From contig CAVXGZ010000002.1 of NCBI GenBank assembly GCA_963761325.1, positions 1,178,001 to 1,242,000 of the forward strand: DNA of 64,000 nt, written 5' to 3'. Positions 1 through 7,941 of the stretch are shown piece by piece. Position numbers and translations under genes: made by a program. A model generated the notes under the pieces. The model did not search any database, had not been told where the DNA came from, and saw only the letters and a list, made by a program, of their open reading frames with translations. The DNA comes from Streptantibioticus_C sp963761325 (GTDB lineage Bacteria > Actinomycetota > Actinomycetes > Streptomycetales > Streptomycetaceae). The stretch's first letter is position 1. Each line of letters begins with the position of its first letter.

Positions 1-830
1 GCCGTGCCGCGGACCGCCGCGAACACCGCGTCCTCGGCCAGCTCGGCGGGGGAGAGGTTGCCCAGGTGCTGGTAGACCCAGTACGACATCAGGCCGCCGA
101 TGACGCGATCGGACCACCAGCCGGTGGACCGGATGTCGTCGAGCCAGGACTGTGAGGTGTTCCAGTCGTCTATCAGGTCGTGGTCGTCGAAGATCATGTA
201 GGCGGGCACGGTCGACAGCAGCCAGCGCACCCGCGGGTCGCCCCACGATTCGTAGTAGAGGCGGGTGTACTCCTCGTAGTCGGCCACCTGCGACCAGGGC
301 GGCTCGGACAGGTCGCGCCGGGTGGCCAGCCACTCCTGGACCTCCGGCGACGTCTCGTCCGCGTATATCTGGTCGCCCAGCATCACCAGGACGTCCGGCC
401 GTCTCGTCGTGCCGCCCTCGGCCAGTTCCCGCGCGAGGGCGTCCAGCGCGTCCGGCCCGTTCTCGTCCGTCCGGTCCGCGGACGGCACGGACCACCGGCA
501 CGATCCGAAGGCCACCCGCAGCCCGGCCTCGCGGTCGCCGCCCTCGTGCAGGGTGCGGATCGTGCTGGGCGGGAACGCGGAGTCCCGCGGCGGCCAGACC
601 TGCTCGCCGTCGAGTTCCACGCGGTAGCCGCGCTCGGTGCCCGGGGCCAGCCCGGTGAGGGTCACCAACGCGTAGTGGTGCCCGGCGACGTGCCAGCTGC
701 CGGCCGGCTCCGACCGCGCACCGTCGTCGCACACCACCATCACCTCGCACGGGCGGTCGACCTCCACCCACACGGTCGCGCTGTTCTCGTCCACATACCG
801 CAGCAGCGGCCCCAAGCAAAGGTCAGCCAT
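1..830 (-). CDS. PhoD-like alkaline phosphatase D family protein (3' end cut by window)
   Basis: Reading the complement from the ATG at 828-830 gives an open frame that runs off the left edge, about 276 codons with no stop. The N-terminal part looks like the beta-sandwich that precedes PhoD metallophosphatase domains. It is followed by FGSCR, LGDQIYAD and FDDHD, the metal-binding motifs of PhoD/calcineurin-like phosphodiesterases. The family hydrolyses phosphate esters and is often exported, but this copy begins MADLCLGPLLRYV with no twin-arginine or Sec signal, so it may be cytosolic. An AGAGG ribosome site lies about 9 bases upstream of the ATG. It is divergent from the WYL regulator with 123 bp between. 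The C-terminus is not visible. Family assignment is firm; the substrate is unknown. Confidence 0.85.
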   Translation of the reverse strand, partial: MADLCLGPLLRYVDENSATVWVEVDRPCEVMVVCDDGARSEPAGSWHVAGHHYALVTLTGLAPGTERGYRVELDGEQVWPPRDSAFPPSTIRTLHEGGDREAGLRVAFGSCRWSVPSADRTDENGPDALDALARELAEGGTTRRPDVLVMLGDQIYADETSPEVQEWLATRRDLSEPPWSQVADYEEYTRLYYESWGDPRVRWLLSTVPAYMIFDDHDLIDDWNTSQSWLDDIRSTGWWSDRVIGGLMSYWVYQHLGNLSPAELAEDAVFAAVRGT

Positions 831-953
831 AGCGCAACCTCTACCCCCGGCTTCGCCGTTGATGTGACCGAACCTGCCGCCGGCGAGAACCGGACAACGC
901 GGCCCGGCGCCGGCGGCCGGCCGGGTCGCGTCCGGGACGCGGATACTGCCGTC

Positions 954-1922
954 GTGCGCGCGAGCAGACTGGTCTCCCTCCTCCTTCTCCTGCAGGCCCG
1001 CGGCCGCCTGACCGCCCAGCAGATGGCCGACGAACTGGAGGTGTCCGTGCGGACCGTCTACCGGGACGTGGCCTCGCTGCACGAGGCGGGCATCCCGCTC
1101 TACGGCGACGCCGGGCCGGCCGGCGGCTACCGGCTGCTCGACGGCTACCGCACCCGGCTGACCGGCCTGACCGCCGACGAGGTGGAGGCGTGGTTCCTCG
1201 CCTCGCTGCCCGAGGCGGCCGAGCAACTGGGCCTGCGGGACGCCGCTGCCGCCGCCGGCCTGAAGTTCACCGCCGCCCTTCCCCCGGCACTGCGCGACCG
1301 GTCGGAACGGCTGCGCGGGTGCTTCCACCTCGACGCCCCCGGCTGGTACGACGGCAGCGAACAGGCCCCGCACCTGCCGGCGGTGGCCCGCGCGGTGTGG
1401 AACCGGCGGGCGGTCCAGGTGCGCTACCGCCGCTGGCGCGAGCCGACCGACGCGGACCGGCGCCTCGAACCGTACGGCCTGGTGCTCAAGGCCGGCCGCT
1501 GGTACGTCGTCGCCCACAACGGGACCGCGCCGCGCACCTACCGGGTGGACCAGATCCTCTCCCTGCGCTCGCTGGACGAGCCCTTCGAGCCGCCGGCGGA
1601 CTTCGAACTCGCCGCGTACTGGCGCGCGTACCTGGCCGGCTTCCACGCCAGGCTCCACCAGGACGTGGCGGTCATCCGCCTGTCGCCGCAGGGCGCGGCC
1701 CGGGTGCCGGGACTGCTAAGCCGCGCCGTCGCCGAGGCGGTGGCGGCCGGCGGCGAGCGCGATCCGGACGGCTGGGTGCGGGCCGCCGTGCCCATCGAGT
1801 CGGCCGGCCACGCGCACGGCGAGTTCCTCCGGCTCGGCGCCGACCTCGAAGTCCTGGAACCGGCGTCACTGCGGGAGCTCCTGGCCCAGTCCGCACGGCA
1901 GCTCGCCGCCCTGTACGGATAG
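954..1922 (+). CDS. HTH/WYL-domain transcriptional regulator (YafY/DeoR-like)
   Basis: About 322 aa. Residues 1-60 form a winged HTH of the HTH_11 type (LTAQQMADELEVSVRTVYRD). The middle and C-terminal part is a WYL domain; its signature aromatic pair appears as GRWYVVA, followed by a conserved YRVDQILSL strand. These proteins bind DNA and sense nucleic acid or small ligands in the cytosol, repressing or activating neighbours. I chose GTG 954 because the HTH begins immediately after it; the frame is open further upstream but that stretch is not protein-like and overlaps the phosphatase. The ribosome site is weak. The 3' end overlaps the convergent MFS gene by 57 bp, so the two transcripts would be antisense at their ends. 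The target is unknown; the MFS exporter next door is a reasonable guess. Confidence 0.85.
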   Translation: MRASRLVSLLLLLQARGRLTAQQMADELEVSVRTVYRDVASLHEAGIPLYGDAGPAGGYRLLDGYRTRLTGLTADEVEAWFLASLPEAAEQLGLRDAAAAAGLKFTAALPPALRDRSERLRGCFHLDAPGWYDGSEQAPHLPAVARAVWNRRAVQVRYRRWREPTDADRRLEPYGLVLKAGRWYVVAHNGTAPRTYRVDQILSLRSLDEPFEPPADFELAAYWRAYLAGFHARLHQDVAVIRLSPQGAARVPGLLSRAVAEAVAAGGERDPDGWVRAAVPIESAGHAHGEFLRLGADLEVLEPASLRELLAQSARQLAALYG

Positions 1923-3140
1923 GACGGGTCCGGCGTCGGGCACCCCGGGCGGCAGGCGGCGGCGGGACGGCACGGCCGCGGCGGCCAGGGCCGCCGCGGT
2001 GCTGACCGCGGCGAGCGCCGCGAACCCGTACCGCGCGTCGGAGTGGTCGGTCACCGCGGAGACGCCGAGCATCACCACCACCGTGGCCACCAGCCCGTAG
2101 GCGTTCGCCAGCCCGAACACCCGGCCGACGCGTCCGTTGTCGACGCCGGCCATCAGCAGGGTCCGCGACGCGATGCGCGCCTGGCCGAAGACCGCGGCGC
2201 CGACCGGCACGCACGCCAGCAGTCCCGGCACGCCGAACCGCGGCTGCAGCACGAGCAACACGTTGCCCAGCAGGAAACCGGCGAGCGCGATCCGCTGGTC
2301 CCCCAACCTCCGGCCGACCAGCCGGTACGAGGCCGCCGCGACCAGGAAGCCCGCGCCGCCGAGCGCGTCCACCACGCCCACCACGGCGGCCCCGCGGTGC
2401 AGCTCCACGATGACGAGCACCGGGAGCAGGGCGTTGAACACCGTGACGACGACGCTGCCCTGGGCGTAGAGCAGGATCAGCCGGGCGAGCGGCACGGCCG
2501 CGGTCCGGGGAACGCCGGCGTCGGGCGGGGTGGCCGCCGGGGCGGTGCCGGCGCCGCGCTCCGGATCGCCCACCGCCAGCACGCACGCCGCCGAGACCAG
2601 GAACGTCGCCGAGTTGAACACGAAGAGCGGGGCGGCGCCGAGGTACTGCAGCGCGAAGCCGCCGGCCGACGCGGACAGCAGCATCCCGGCCTGCATCGCC
2701 ATCTCGTAGTGCGCGTTGAACCCGGCCAGCGCCGCGGGCCGGACCCGCTCCTTGACCAGGGCGGTACTGGCCGGGACGAACAGGGCGCTGATGGCGGCCA
2801 GCGCGAAGTTGCTCGCGTAGGTGACGGCGGTGCCCGGCCAGCCGAGGGCGATCCCCACCGGCAGCGCCAGCGCCGCGACCGCACCGGCCACATCGCAGCC
2901 GACCCACAGCGCCCGGCGGTCGAAGCGGTCCGCGAGCCGCCCGAAGTACGGCGACAGCACCGCCTGCGGGACCGCGACCGCGATGAACAGCCATCCGACG
3001 TCCAGCATCGACCGCTCGGTCCTGACGACCAGTAGCGCGGCGGCGATCAACTGGATGTTGTTGCCGAGCGAGGTGACGAACGCGGCGGGCAGCAGCAACC
3101 GCTCGGCTCTGCCGCGGCGCGGGTCGAAGTGGGTGGTCAC
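1866..3140 (-). CDS. MFS transporter (EntS/macrolide-efflux-like, MFS_3)
   Basis: About 424 aa with roughly twelve hydrophobic segments. The loop motif GRLADRFDRR after TM2 is the classic MFS cytoplasmic signature and the overall pattern resembles MFS_3 exporters (EntS, Mef-type macrolide efflux). It would sit in the plasma membrane and export a small molecule using the proton gradient. I chose GTG at 3138-3140: a GAGGA ribosome site lies 6-7 bases upstream, and the protein begins VTTHFDPRRGRAERLLLP, directly before TM1. The frame is open further upstream but is arginine- and alanine-rich and not membrane-like. The start follows a possible 18-codon leader frame and a perfect dyad (separate entries), suggesting control of expression. 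The 3' end overlaps the WYL regulator. Substrate unknown. Confidence 0.85.
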   Translation of the reverse strand: MTTHFDPRRGRAERLLLPAAFVTSLGNNIQLIAAALLVVRTERSMLDVGWLFIAVAVPQAVLSPYFGRLADRFDRRALWVGCDVAGAVAALALPVGIALGWPGTAVTYASNFALAAISALFVPASTALVKERVRPAALAGFNAHYEMAMQAGMLLSASAGGFALQYLGAAPLFVFNSATFLVSAACVLAVGDPERGAGTAPAATPPDAGVPRTAAVPLARLILLYAQGSVVVTVFNALLPVLVIVELHRGAAVVGVVDALGGAGFLVAAASYRLVGRRLGDQRIALAGFLLGNVLLVLQPRFGVPGLLACVPVGAAVFGQARIASRTLLMAGVDNGRVGRVFGLANAYGLVATVVVMLGVSAVTDHSDARYGFAALAAVSTAAALAAAAVPSRRRLPPGVPDAGPVLSVQGGELPCGLGQELPQ

Positions 3141-3147
3141 GGCGTCC

Positions 3148-3204
3148 TCAAAAGGGTGGTCGACGGGCCCCGGACAGTGCCCGGGACCCGATGCTCCCCG
3201 ACAT
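3148..3204 (-). CDS. Candidate 18-aa leader peptide upstream of the MFS exporter
   Basis: On the minus strand ATG 3204-3202 opens an 18-codon frame, MSGSIGSRALSGARRPPF, ending in TGA at 3150-3148. A perfect GGAGG (3217-3213) sits 8 bases before the ATG. The stop codon TGA overlaps the GAGGA ribosome site of the MFS gene, whose GTG follows after 7 bases. This arrangement, a short frame ending at the next gene's ribosome site, is typical of translational coupling or attenuation leaders known for antibiotic-resistance genes. It is too short for protein statistics to help, so the call rests on spacing alone. Confidence 0.35.
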   Translation of the reverse strand: MSGSIGSRALSGARRPPF

Positions 3205-3226
3205 CCCTGACACCTCCTGTCAGGGA
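3204..3226. promoter_or_regulatory. Perfect 9-bp inverted repeat upstream of the MFS exporter
   Basis: TCCCTGACA (3204-3212) and TGTCAGGGA (3218-3226) are exact reverse complements separated by five bases. The size, and the TGACA...TGTCA core, resemble operators of dimeric TetR-type repressors. Read as minus-strand RNA, the same arms form a hairpin whose loop is exactly GGAGG, the ribosome site of the candidate leader peptide, and whose last arm runs into its ATG. DNA-level and RNA-level roles cannot be separated from sequence alone. Confidence 0.55.
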
Positions 3227-3474
3227 CCGCCGCACCCGCGGCCGACCGCCTTGCGGCTGCTCCCCGCTGGACGAGCGGCCACCGCTGCCGCGGTGCCGCC
3301 GCTCGTCTCCCGGCTTCCGCTACCCGAGCCGGTGATCGGCCTGGGCAGCGGGTCAACCCTCACCCCTGGTGCGCCCCCATGGAAGGGCGCTCCTCCACAC
3401 TCCGAGAATGGCAGCCGCGGCTCGCGACCGCCTCAATTCATCCTCGTGGCCCGCCAGAGGCCGGGCGGGCCGGC
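3227..3474. other. Non-coding gap between I36-like gene and MFS exporter
   Basis: Together with 3141-3226 this is a 334-bp gap. It should hold the minus-strand promoter of the MFS gene and the 3' end of the I36-like transcript. GC is high and codon-like structure is absent. A single ACCCCT occurs at 3362-3367 but is not paired. I see no convincing promoter hexamers or RNA gene here. Confidence 0.4.
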
Positions 3475-3828
3475 TCAGTAGCAGCGGCCCGGCTTGGCGG
3501 AATGGACCGGGAAGCCGAAGTCGAACGCGGTCTCCTGCGGCTGCAACTCCCGGCGTTCGCCGTTGAAGCCCGGGGCCTCGTAGAAGCACCAGGGCTCGAA
3601 CGTCTGGTTCTGCGCACTGCGGACGGGCGGCAGGATCACTTCCCTTCCCTCGAAGAGCAACCGCAGCTCTCCCCTTCCGGTGGGCTCGGTCCAGGTGCAG
3701 ACCGTGATGACGCGCGGGCAGGGGAGCTGCGGGTCCGCGTGCGCGGAGGACGCCGGCAGCACCGCGACGCCGGCCGCGGCCGCCGCGATCGCCCCGGCCG
3801 ACGCGGCCTTCTTCAGAAACCGTTTCAT
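3475..3828 (-). CDS. Small secreted protein, peptidase inhibitor I36-like
   Basis: 117 aa. Residues 1-32 form a Sec signal peptide: a lysine-rich start (MKRFLKKAA), an alanine-rich core, and an AHA/AD-type cleavage site near residue 31-32. The mature part of about 85 aa has four cysteines (CPRVITVC, WCF, terminal GRCY), which could make two disulfides, and a pattern of short beta strands with FYEAPGFNGERREL. That resembles the beta/gamma-crystallin-like fold of the Streptomyces metalloproteinase inhibitor family I36. The protein would be exported and may inhibit an extracellular protease. The ATG at 3828 has an AAAGGGATGGG ribosome site just upstream. It stands alone on the minus strand. The export signal is clear; the inhibitor role is inferred from resemblance only. 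Confidence 0.7.
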   Translation of the reverse strand: MKRFLKKAASAGAIAAAAAGVAVLPASSAHADPQLPCPRVITVCTWTEPTGRGELRLLFEGREVILPPVRSAQNQTFEPWCFYEAPGFNGERRELQPQETAFDFGFPVHSAKPGRCY

Positions 3829-3849
3829 GTACCCATCCCTTTCTCGAAG

Positions 3850-3862
3850 CGGGAATTTCCCG
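3850..3862. promoter_or_regulatory. Short inverted repeat just upstream of the I36-like gene
   Basis: CGGGAA and TTCCCG face each other around one central T, 22-34 bases before the ATG on the minus strand. It could be a small operator or a weak 5'-UTR hairpin. It is short and could be chance. Confidence 0.25.
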
Positions 3863-4003
3863 AGGATTTGATTACCCGGCCCGAGAAATCAGGAAACGAG
3901 CCCCGAAGAACACGTATAGACACAAGGTGCGATTTAACTATGGGAAGAGAGTGGCGAATTATCGCCGCCCCTTCCTCGGTTTTCGGGTTGATCGATGAAT
4001 CAA

Positions 4004-4225
4004 TTATGGAAGGCTCGTGCGGTATTCAACGGAATTCGGCGGTGAGGACACGCCGGCGTCTTCCCGGCCCACCCCGCCGTCCGCGAGCAGCCGGGCGACC
4101 GGGACGCGGACGGTGGCCTCGGTGTCGCCTGGCCACGGCCGCCGAGCCGGGGAACCGCGCGCCGACGTGGCGCACCGTCCACCACGCGGCCGGAAGGCGG
4201 GAGAGCAGCGGTTCCATCCCGTCAT
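4004..4225 (-). CDS. Hypothetical 73-aa frame overlapping the end of the Fsr-type MFS gene
   Basis: Starts MTGWNRCSPAFRP with an ATG that shares the bases ATGA with the stop codon of the upstream MFS gene, a typical actinobacterial translational-coupling overlap. The C-terminal half (GDTEATVRVPVARLLADGGVG) has balanced, protein-like composition; the N-terminal half is arginine-rich and less convincing. I recognise no domain. It could instead be a remnant of a frameshifted gene, because another frame here (from 4217, MEPLLSRLPAAWW) also looks protein-like at its start. If neither is real, 3863-4221 is a gene-free stretch that holds only the AT-richer upstream region of the I36-like gene. Confidence 0.3.
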   Translation of the reverse strand: MTGWNRCSPAFRPRGGRCATSARGSPARRPWPGDTEATVRVPVARLLADGGVGREDAGVSSPPNSVEYRTSLP

Positions 4226-5421
4226 GATGACCGAACGCGGACCGCGGGGTCCGGGAGGAACAGGCCGAGCGCCAGGGCGAGCGGCGGGATCACGCAGAGC
4301 GCGGCCAGCGCGGCCCGCGGCCCGTGCGCGTCGGCCACCAGGCCGAGCAGCGGAGCGGCCAGACCGCCGACGCTGACCGCCAGACCGAGCGTCACGCCCG
4401 CGGCGGTGCCCGGCCGGGACGGCAGGTAGTCCTGGCCCAGCTTGACCAGCACCGCGAACGGCAGGTTCAACGCGCAGCCGGTCAGCACCGCGAAGAACAG
4501 CGGCGCCACCCCGCCCGGCGTCAGCAGCAGACCGGCGAGCATCGGCAGCGCGAGCGCCGCGCCCCACTGCACGGTGCGCACCGCCCCCATCCGGTCGGCG
4601 ATCCGCCCGCCGAGCAGCGTGCCGGCCACGCCCCCGGCCAGGAAGCAGGTGAGCGCGGCCCCCGCCAGGCCGCGGGACGCGTGCAGATGGCGGATCCAGT
4701 ACAGCTCGATGAAGGTGTTCACCCCGAACGACGCCACCGAGCGCACCATCGCCACGCACGTCAGGACGGCGAACGGCCGCCACCGGTCCCGGCCGGTCCG
4801 CACCGCGCCCGCCGGTGCCGCGACCGCCCGGCGGCGCCGGCGCAGGAGGACGAACGCCACCAGCACCGCCGGCGGTATGAACACCGCCGTCGCGCCCACG
4901 CCCCAGGCGATCAGCACGGGGGTGGCCAGCACCGGCGCGAGGAAGAAGCCGACGCTGCCGCCCGCCGCGAACACGCTCATCGCCGCCGCGCTGTCGCCCG
5001 CCGACTCGCGGGCCCCCTTGCCGGCCGGCGGGTGGAACATGGCCACCCCGAGGCCGGAGAGCAGGATCAGGCACCACACCGCCGGATACGAGGGCACCAG
5101 CCCGGACAGTCCGAGCCCCAGGCCCGCGAGGGCGACGCCCGCGCCGGCCGGCCAGCCGAGCCGCCACCGGTCGACGGCGATCCCGACGAACGGCTGCGGG
5201 ATCGAACTGCCCAGCGCGGCGGCGAGCGTGAGGCCCGAGGCCGCGACGTAGCCGTAGTGCCGGTCCAGGACGAAGTACGGCACGGTCGCCGGGACCAGGC
5301 CCTGGTAGAGGTCGTCGACGGCGTGGGCCAGGCCCCACAGCCGCATCCGCTGCCAGGTGCCGGGCGCGGTTTCGGTATCGGTGTCGGTCAGGGACGGGTC
5401 GGGTTCGGTGAGCCGGGCCAT
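4222..5421 (-). CDS. MFS transporter, fosmidomycin-resistance (Fsr) type
   Basis: About 399 aa with around twelve membrane spans. The motif GVAMFHPPAGKGAR after the fourth span strongly resembles the conserved block of Fsr-type drug exporters, and IADRMGAVRTVQ is the second-half MFS loop. Located in the plasma membrane, it likely extrudes a small toxic compound. The ATG at 5419-5421 gives a short hydrophilic N-terminus (MARLTEPDPSL) before the HAVDDLYQG segment of TM1. It is divergent from an AraC regulator with only 54 bp between starts, the usual layout of a regulator controlling its exporter. Its stop overlaps a small downstream frame by ATGA. The real substrate cannot be read from sequence. 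Confidence 0.85.
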   Translation of the reverse strand: MARLTEPDPSLTDTDTETAPGTWQRMRLWGLAHAVDDLYQGLVPATVPYFVLDRHYGYVAASGLTLAAALGSSIPQPFVGIAVDRWRLGWPAGAGVALAGLGLGLSGLVPSYPAVWCLILLSGLGVAMFHPPAGKGARESAGDSAAAMSVFAAGGSVGFFLAPVLATPVLIAWGVGATAVFIPPAVLVAFVLLRRRRRAVAAPAGAVRTGRDRWRPFAVLTCVAMVRSVASFGVNTFIELYWIRHLHASRGLAGAALTCFLAGGVAGTLLGGRIADRMGAVRTVQWGAALALPMLAGLLLTPGGVAPLFFAVLTGCALNLPFAVLVKLGQDYLPSRPGTAAGVTLGLAVSVGGLAAPLLGLVADAHGPRAALAALCVIPPLALALGLFLPDPAVRVRSS

Positions 5422-5475
5422 GCGTTCAGCCTGACCGGGGGCGCATCGTGCCGGCCACCAGTAGTCTGCCTGCCA

Positions 5476-6270
5476 ATGCCGCCAACCCGCCACATCGTGC
5501 CCCGCCTCCAGTTCGACGGCCCGACCCGCCGCGAGCTGGTCCATCGCGAGCGCGTCGCCTGGCACCACCACACCGAGCACCAGCTGATCCATCCCAACCG
5601 CGGGGTGCTGCGGGTCTCGACCGCCGCGGGCAGCTGGGTCGTGCCGCCGCACCGCGCGGTCTGGGTGCCGGCCGGCGTGGCGCACGGCCACCAGGCCCAC
5701 GGCCCGACGCAGATGCGCACGCTGCTGTTCGCCGGGTCGGCCAACCCGCTGCGCACCGACCGGCCCACCGTCCTCGCGGTCAGCCCCCTGCTGCGCGAGG
5801 TGATCATCAGCCTGACCGACGACACGGCGGCCGCCGCCCCCGATCCCGACATCGCGCGACGCCGGCGCACCCTCGAACAGGTGGTCCTCGACGAGCTGCG
5901 CGAGGTCGACGCCCTGCCGCTGCTGCTGCCCGCTCCGGCCGACGACCGGCTGTGCGCCCTGGCCGGCCTGCTGCACGCCGATCCGGCCGACCCGCGCTCG
6001 CTGGCCGCGCTCGGCATGGCCGTCGGCGCGAGCGAACGCACCCTCAGCCGGCTCTTCCGCCGCGAGATGGGGATGAGCTTCCCGCAGTGGCGCACCCAGT
6101 TGCGCCTGCACCACGCGCTCGCCCTGCTGGCCGCCGGCGAGTCGGTGACCAGCACCGCCACCGCCTGCGGCTACGCCAATCTCAGCGCCTTCATCGAGGC
6201 GTTCCGGCACGCCTTCGGCACCACACCCGGCCGGCACCGCCGCGAGGCCGGGCCGCCGCACGGGTCCTGA
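5476..6270 (+). CDS. AraC-family transcriptional regulator with N-terminal cupin
   Basis: About 264 aa. Residues 15-80 form a cupin-like sensor (HHHTEHQLIHPNRGV, PPHRAVWVPAGVAHGH). Residues ~165-260 form the AraC double HTH, with RSLAALGMAVGASERTLSRLF and the second helix pair GYANLSAFIEAFRHAFGTTP. It would bind DNA as a one-component sensor. No clear ribosome site precedes ATG 5476, but TAGTCT at 5462-5467 could be a -10 element placed so that the transcript begins at or near the ATG, so it may be leaderless. Its short divergent intergenic region with the Fsr-type exporter points to control of that gene. Confidence 0.9.
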   Translation: MPPTRHIVPRLQFDGPTRRELVHRERVAWHHHTEHQLIHPNRGVLRVSTAAGSWVVPPHRAVWVPAGVAHGHQAHGPTQMRTLLFAGSANPLRTDRPTVLAVSPLLREVIISLTDDTAAAAPDPDIARRRRTLEQVVLDELREVDALPLLLPAPADDRLCALAGLLHADPADPRSLAALGMAVGASERTLSRLFRREMGMSFPQWRTQLRLHHALALLAAGESVTSTATACGYANLSAFIEAFRHAFGTTPGRHRREAGPPHGS

Positions 6271-6418
6271 AACCCGGTCGCCTCGCCCGACGCACCGCCG
6301 GTGAAGTGTGTTGCGACCCGGGCGGAACTGGTACAACTCTTGCGAGTGCCGGAAGATCCCGTCACCCGTGCAGATTCCCGTCGATCCACCCCGCCGTCGT
6401 GTCGACCTGGAGCCCGCC

Positions 6419-7033
6419 ATGACCACGCCGCGAGACCTGCTGATCGTCGCCCTGGACGCGGTGGACACCCACCCGGTGGAGCGCGGCGATCTGTCGCTGG
6501 CCCTCGCGGCGGCCGAGGCGATCGACCTCCTGGACGCCCAGGCCGTCGGGGTGGAGGACGGCCTCGTCATGCCGGGTCCGCAACCGGCCACCGGCGACCG
6601 CCTGTTGGACGAGGCCGCGGCGTCGATGGTCCGTCAGGAGCCGTACGAGCGGATCGGCGACTGGCTGTGGCGCAGGGGCCGCGACCTGTCCACCCACTAC
6701 CTGGCCGCCCTGGAGGCGGACGGGCAGCTCGTGCGGGAACGGCACCGGCGCTGGGTGGTCTTCCACAGCAGCGAGTTGGTGCTCGCCGACTCCTCCGCGC
6801 GCTACCGGGCGGCGGACCGGCTGGCGGAGGACGAGCCGGTGTTCACCGCCCTCACGGCGGCCACCGGGATCCGCGACCAGCCGGCCGACGACGTGCCGCG
6901 CCCGGCCGGCCGTGCCGCGCGGTCCGTGCTGGCCGCCCTGCAGGACGCGTTGGGCGAACTGGCCACCGAGCGCCGCCGCCGCGCCGGCCGCCGTGCCGAG
7001 GCCGCGGCGGACAACGTCCAGCGCGGCTACTGA
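6419..7033 (+). CDS. GPP34/GOLPH3-family protein
   Basis: About 204 aa. The start MTTPRDLLIVALD, followed by LSLALAAAEAIDLLDAQAV and a helix-rich C-terminus, matches the bacterial GPP34 (GOLPH3/Vps74-like) family common in Streptomyces. The eukaryotic members bind phosphatidylinositol-4-phosphate; the bacterial function is not established. The family residues and the length (200-230 aa) fit. A GGAG ribosome site precedes the ATG at 6419. Upstream, TTGCGA (6311) and TACAAC (6332) might be a weak promoter, with a short 15-bp spacer. It is convergent with the next gene, with 19 bp between stops. The C-terminus is arginine-rich (RRRRAGRRAEAA). Confidence 0.8.
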   Translation: MTTPRDLLIVALDAVDTHPVERGDLSLALAAAEAIDLLDAQAVGVEDGLVMPGPQPATGDRLLDEAAASMVRQEPYERIGDWLWRRGRDLSTHYLAALEADGQLVRERHRRWVVFHSSELVLADSSARYRAADRLAEDEPVFTALTAATGIRDQPADDVPRPAGRAARSVLAALQDALGELATERRRRAGRRAEAAADNVQRGY

Positions 7034-7052
7034 CCGCGCCGGCCGGACACCC

Positions 7053-7742
7053 CTACGAGACCAACGGGCCGTCCAGCACGCGCTGTCCGGCCGCCCGGTC
7101 GCCCTGCCAGCCGAAGGCGTCGGCGGTGTACGGCATGCGGCCCCAGAGCATCAGCAGCAGGTCCGCCGCAGGGCCGGTCAGGGTGGCGACCGGGGCGCCG
7201 GGGCCGTAGGTCCACGAGGATCCGGTGTCCGTGGCGACCAGGCGCAGCGCGTGCCGCGGCGGCTTGGCCCCGCGGGCCGCGCGGAGCGGCGCGAGCGTGT
7301 CGAAGACCTCGGACACCCCCTCGTCGGCGAGCGCCGCGTCGAGCGGGCCCGCGGTCCCGATCGCGTGCTCGGCGTCCCAGCGGTGCACCAGGGTCTCCAG
7401 GCAGCGCCGCCGCTGCCAGAAGCCGACGGTGTGCGGCGGGTGGAACGTCCACGTCTCGGTGGCCGGGTCGGTGTCGAGCGCGTCCAGCAGCGTCGCGGCC
7501 GTCTCCTCGAACCACGGGCCCAGCGAGGCCGCCTCCCGCGGCGCCGCCGGGGCCTTGTAGTCACCGCGCTTCTCGGTCACCGCCACCGCCGCCCACAGGT
7601 TGGAGCGGCCCAGGTGTGCGCCGAGGTCGTGCAGCGTCCAGTCGCCGCAGTGCTCGACCGGGGCCGACAGGTCGCCGTCGAGGCAGGTCCGGAACGCGTC
7701 GAGTTCGCGGCGCAGGTGCGCCAGAAGGGAGGCGGAGTCCAT
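7053..7742 (-). CDS. Maleylpyruvate isomerase family mycothiol-dependent-type protein
   Basis: 229 aa. The N-terminal half is a four-helix DinB/MDMPI bundle with the metal-ligand pattern HDLGAHLGRSN (residues ~38-48) and CLETLVHRWDAE (~114-125). The C-terminal half (from ~140) is the smaller alpha/beta domain seen in mycothiol-dependent maleylpyruvate isomerase relatives. Family members use mycothiol, the actinobacterial thiol, for isomerase or transferase reactions; many are uncharacterised, so the reaction here is unknown. The protein would be cytosolic. ATG at 7740-7742. Divergent from the DUF574 methyltransferase gene across a 199-bp gap that holds an inverted repeat. Confidence 0.85.
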   Translation of the reverse strand: MDSASLLAHLRRELDAFRTCLDGDLSAPVEHCGDWTLHDLGAHLGRSNLWAAVAVTEKRGDYKAPAAPREAASLGPWFEETAATLLDALDTDPATETWTFHPPHTVGFWQRRRCLETLVHRWDAEHAIGTAGPLDAALADEGVSEVFDTLAPLRAARGAKPPRHALRLVATDTGSSWTYGPGAPVATLTGPAADLLLMLWGRMPYTADAFGWQGDRAAGQRVLDGPLVS

Positions 7743-7843
7743 GCCGCGAACCTAGCCGATGCGTTCGACGGTCGCCCCGGTGTGGCCCGTTGCCCGTAAC
7801 GGAGACCCAACAGGACCGTCTGAGACCGGTCTTGACGGATTTG

Positions 7844-7861
7844 GTCACCCCTTCGGGTGAC
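7844..7861. promoter_or_regulatory. 7-bp inverted repeat in the divergent MDMPI/methyltransferase gap
   Basis: GTCACCC (7844-7850) and GGGTGAC (7855-7861) are exact reverse complements around CTTC. It lies about 100 bp from either start codon. A possible -10, TACCGT, follows at 7863-7868, so the dyad would overlay the -35 area of a promoter for the methyltransferase. It may be an operator; as RNA it could also fold with a CTTC loop. Confidence 0.4.
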
Positions 7862-7941
7862 TACCGTGTGCAACCTCACGTGGCTGACGCTCTGTCTGCA
7901 CTGATTGGTGCACGAGTAGTTGGTTCGAGGAGGTCGGTCGG

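Noticed and set aside
180..953. Upstream extension of the WYL regulator frame
   Set aside because: It is antisense to the PhoD-like gene, has no HTH or WYL features, and the recognisable HTH begins right after GTG 954.
3362..3367. Isolated ACCCCT hexamer here, and another at 7847-7852
   Set aside because: Single copies without the 13- or 21-bp partner. A six-base GC-rich word is expected by chance at this frequency.
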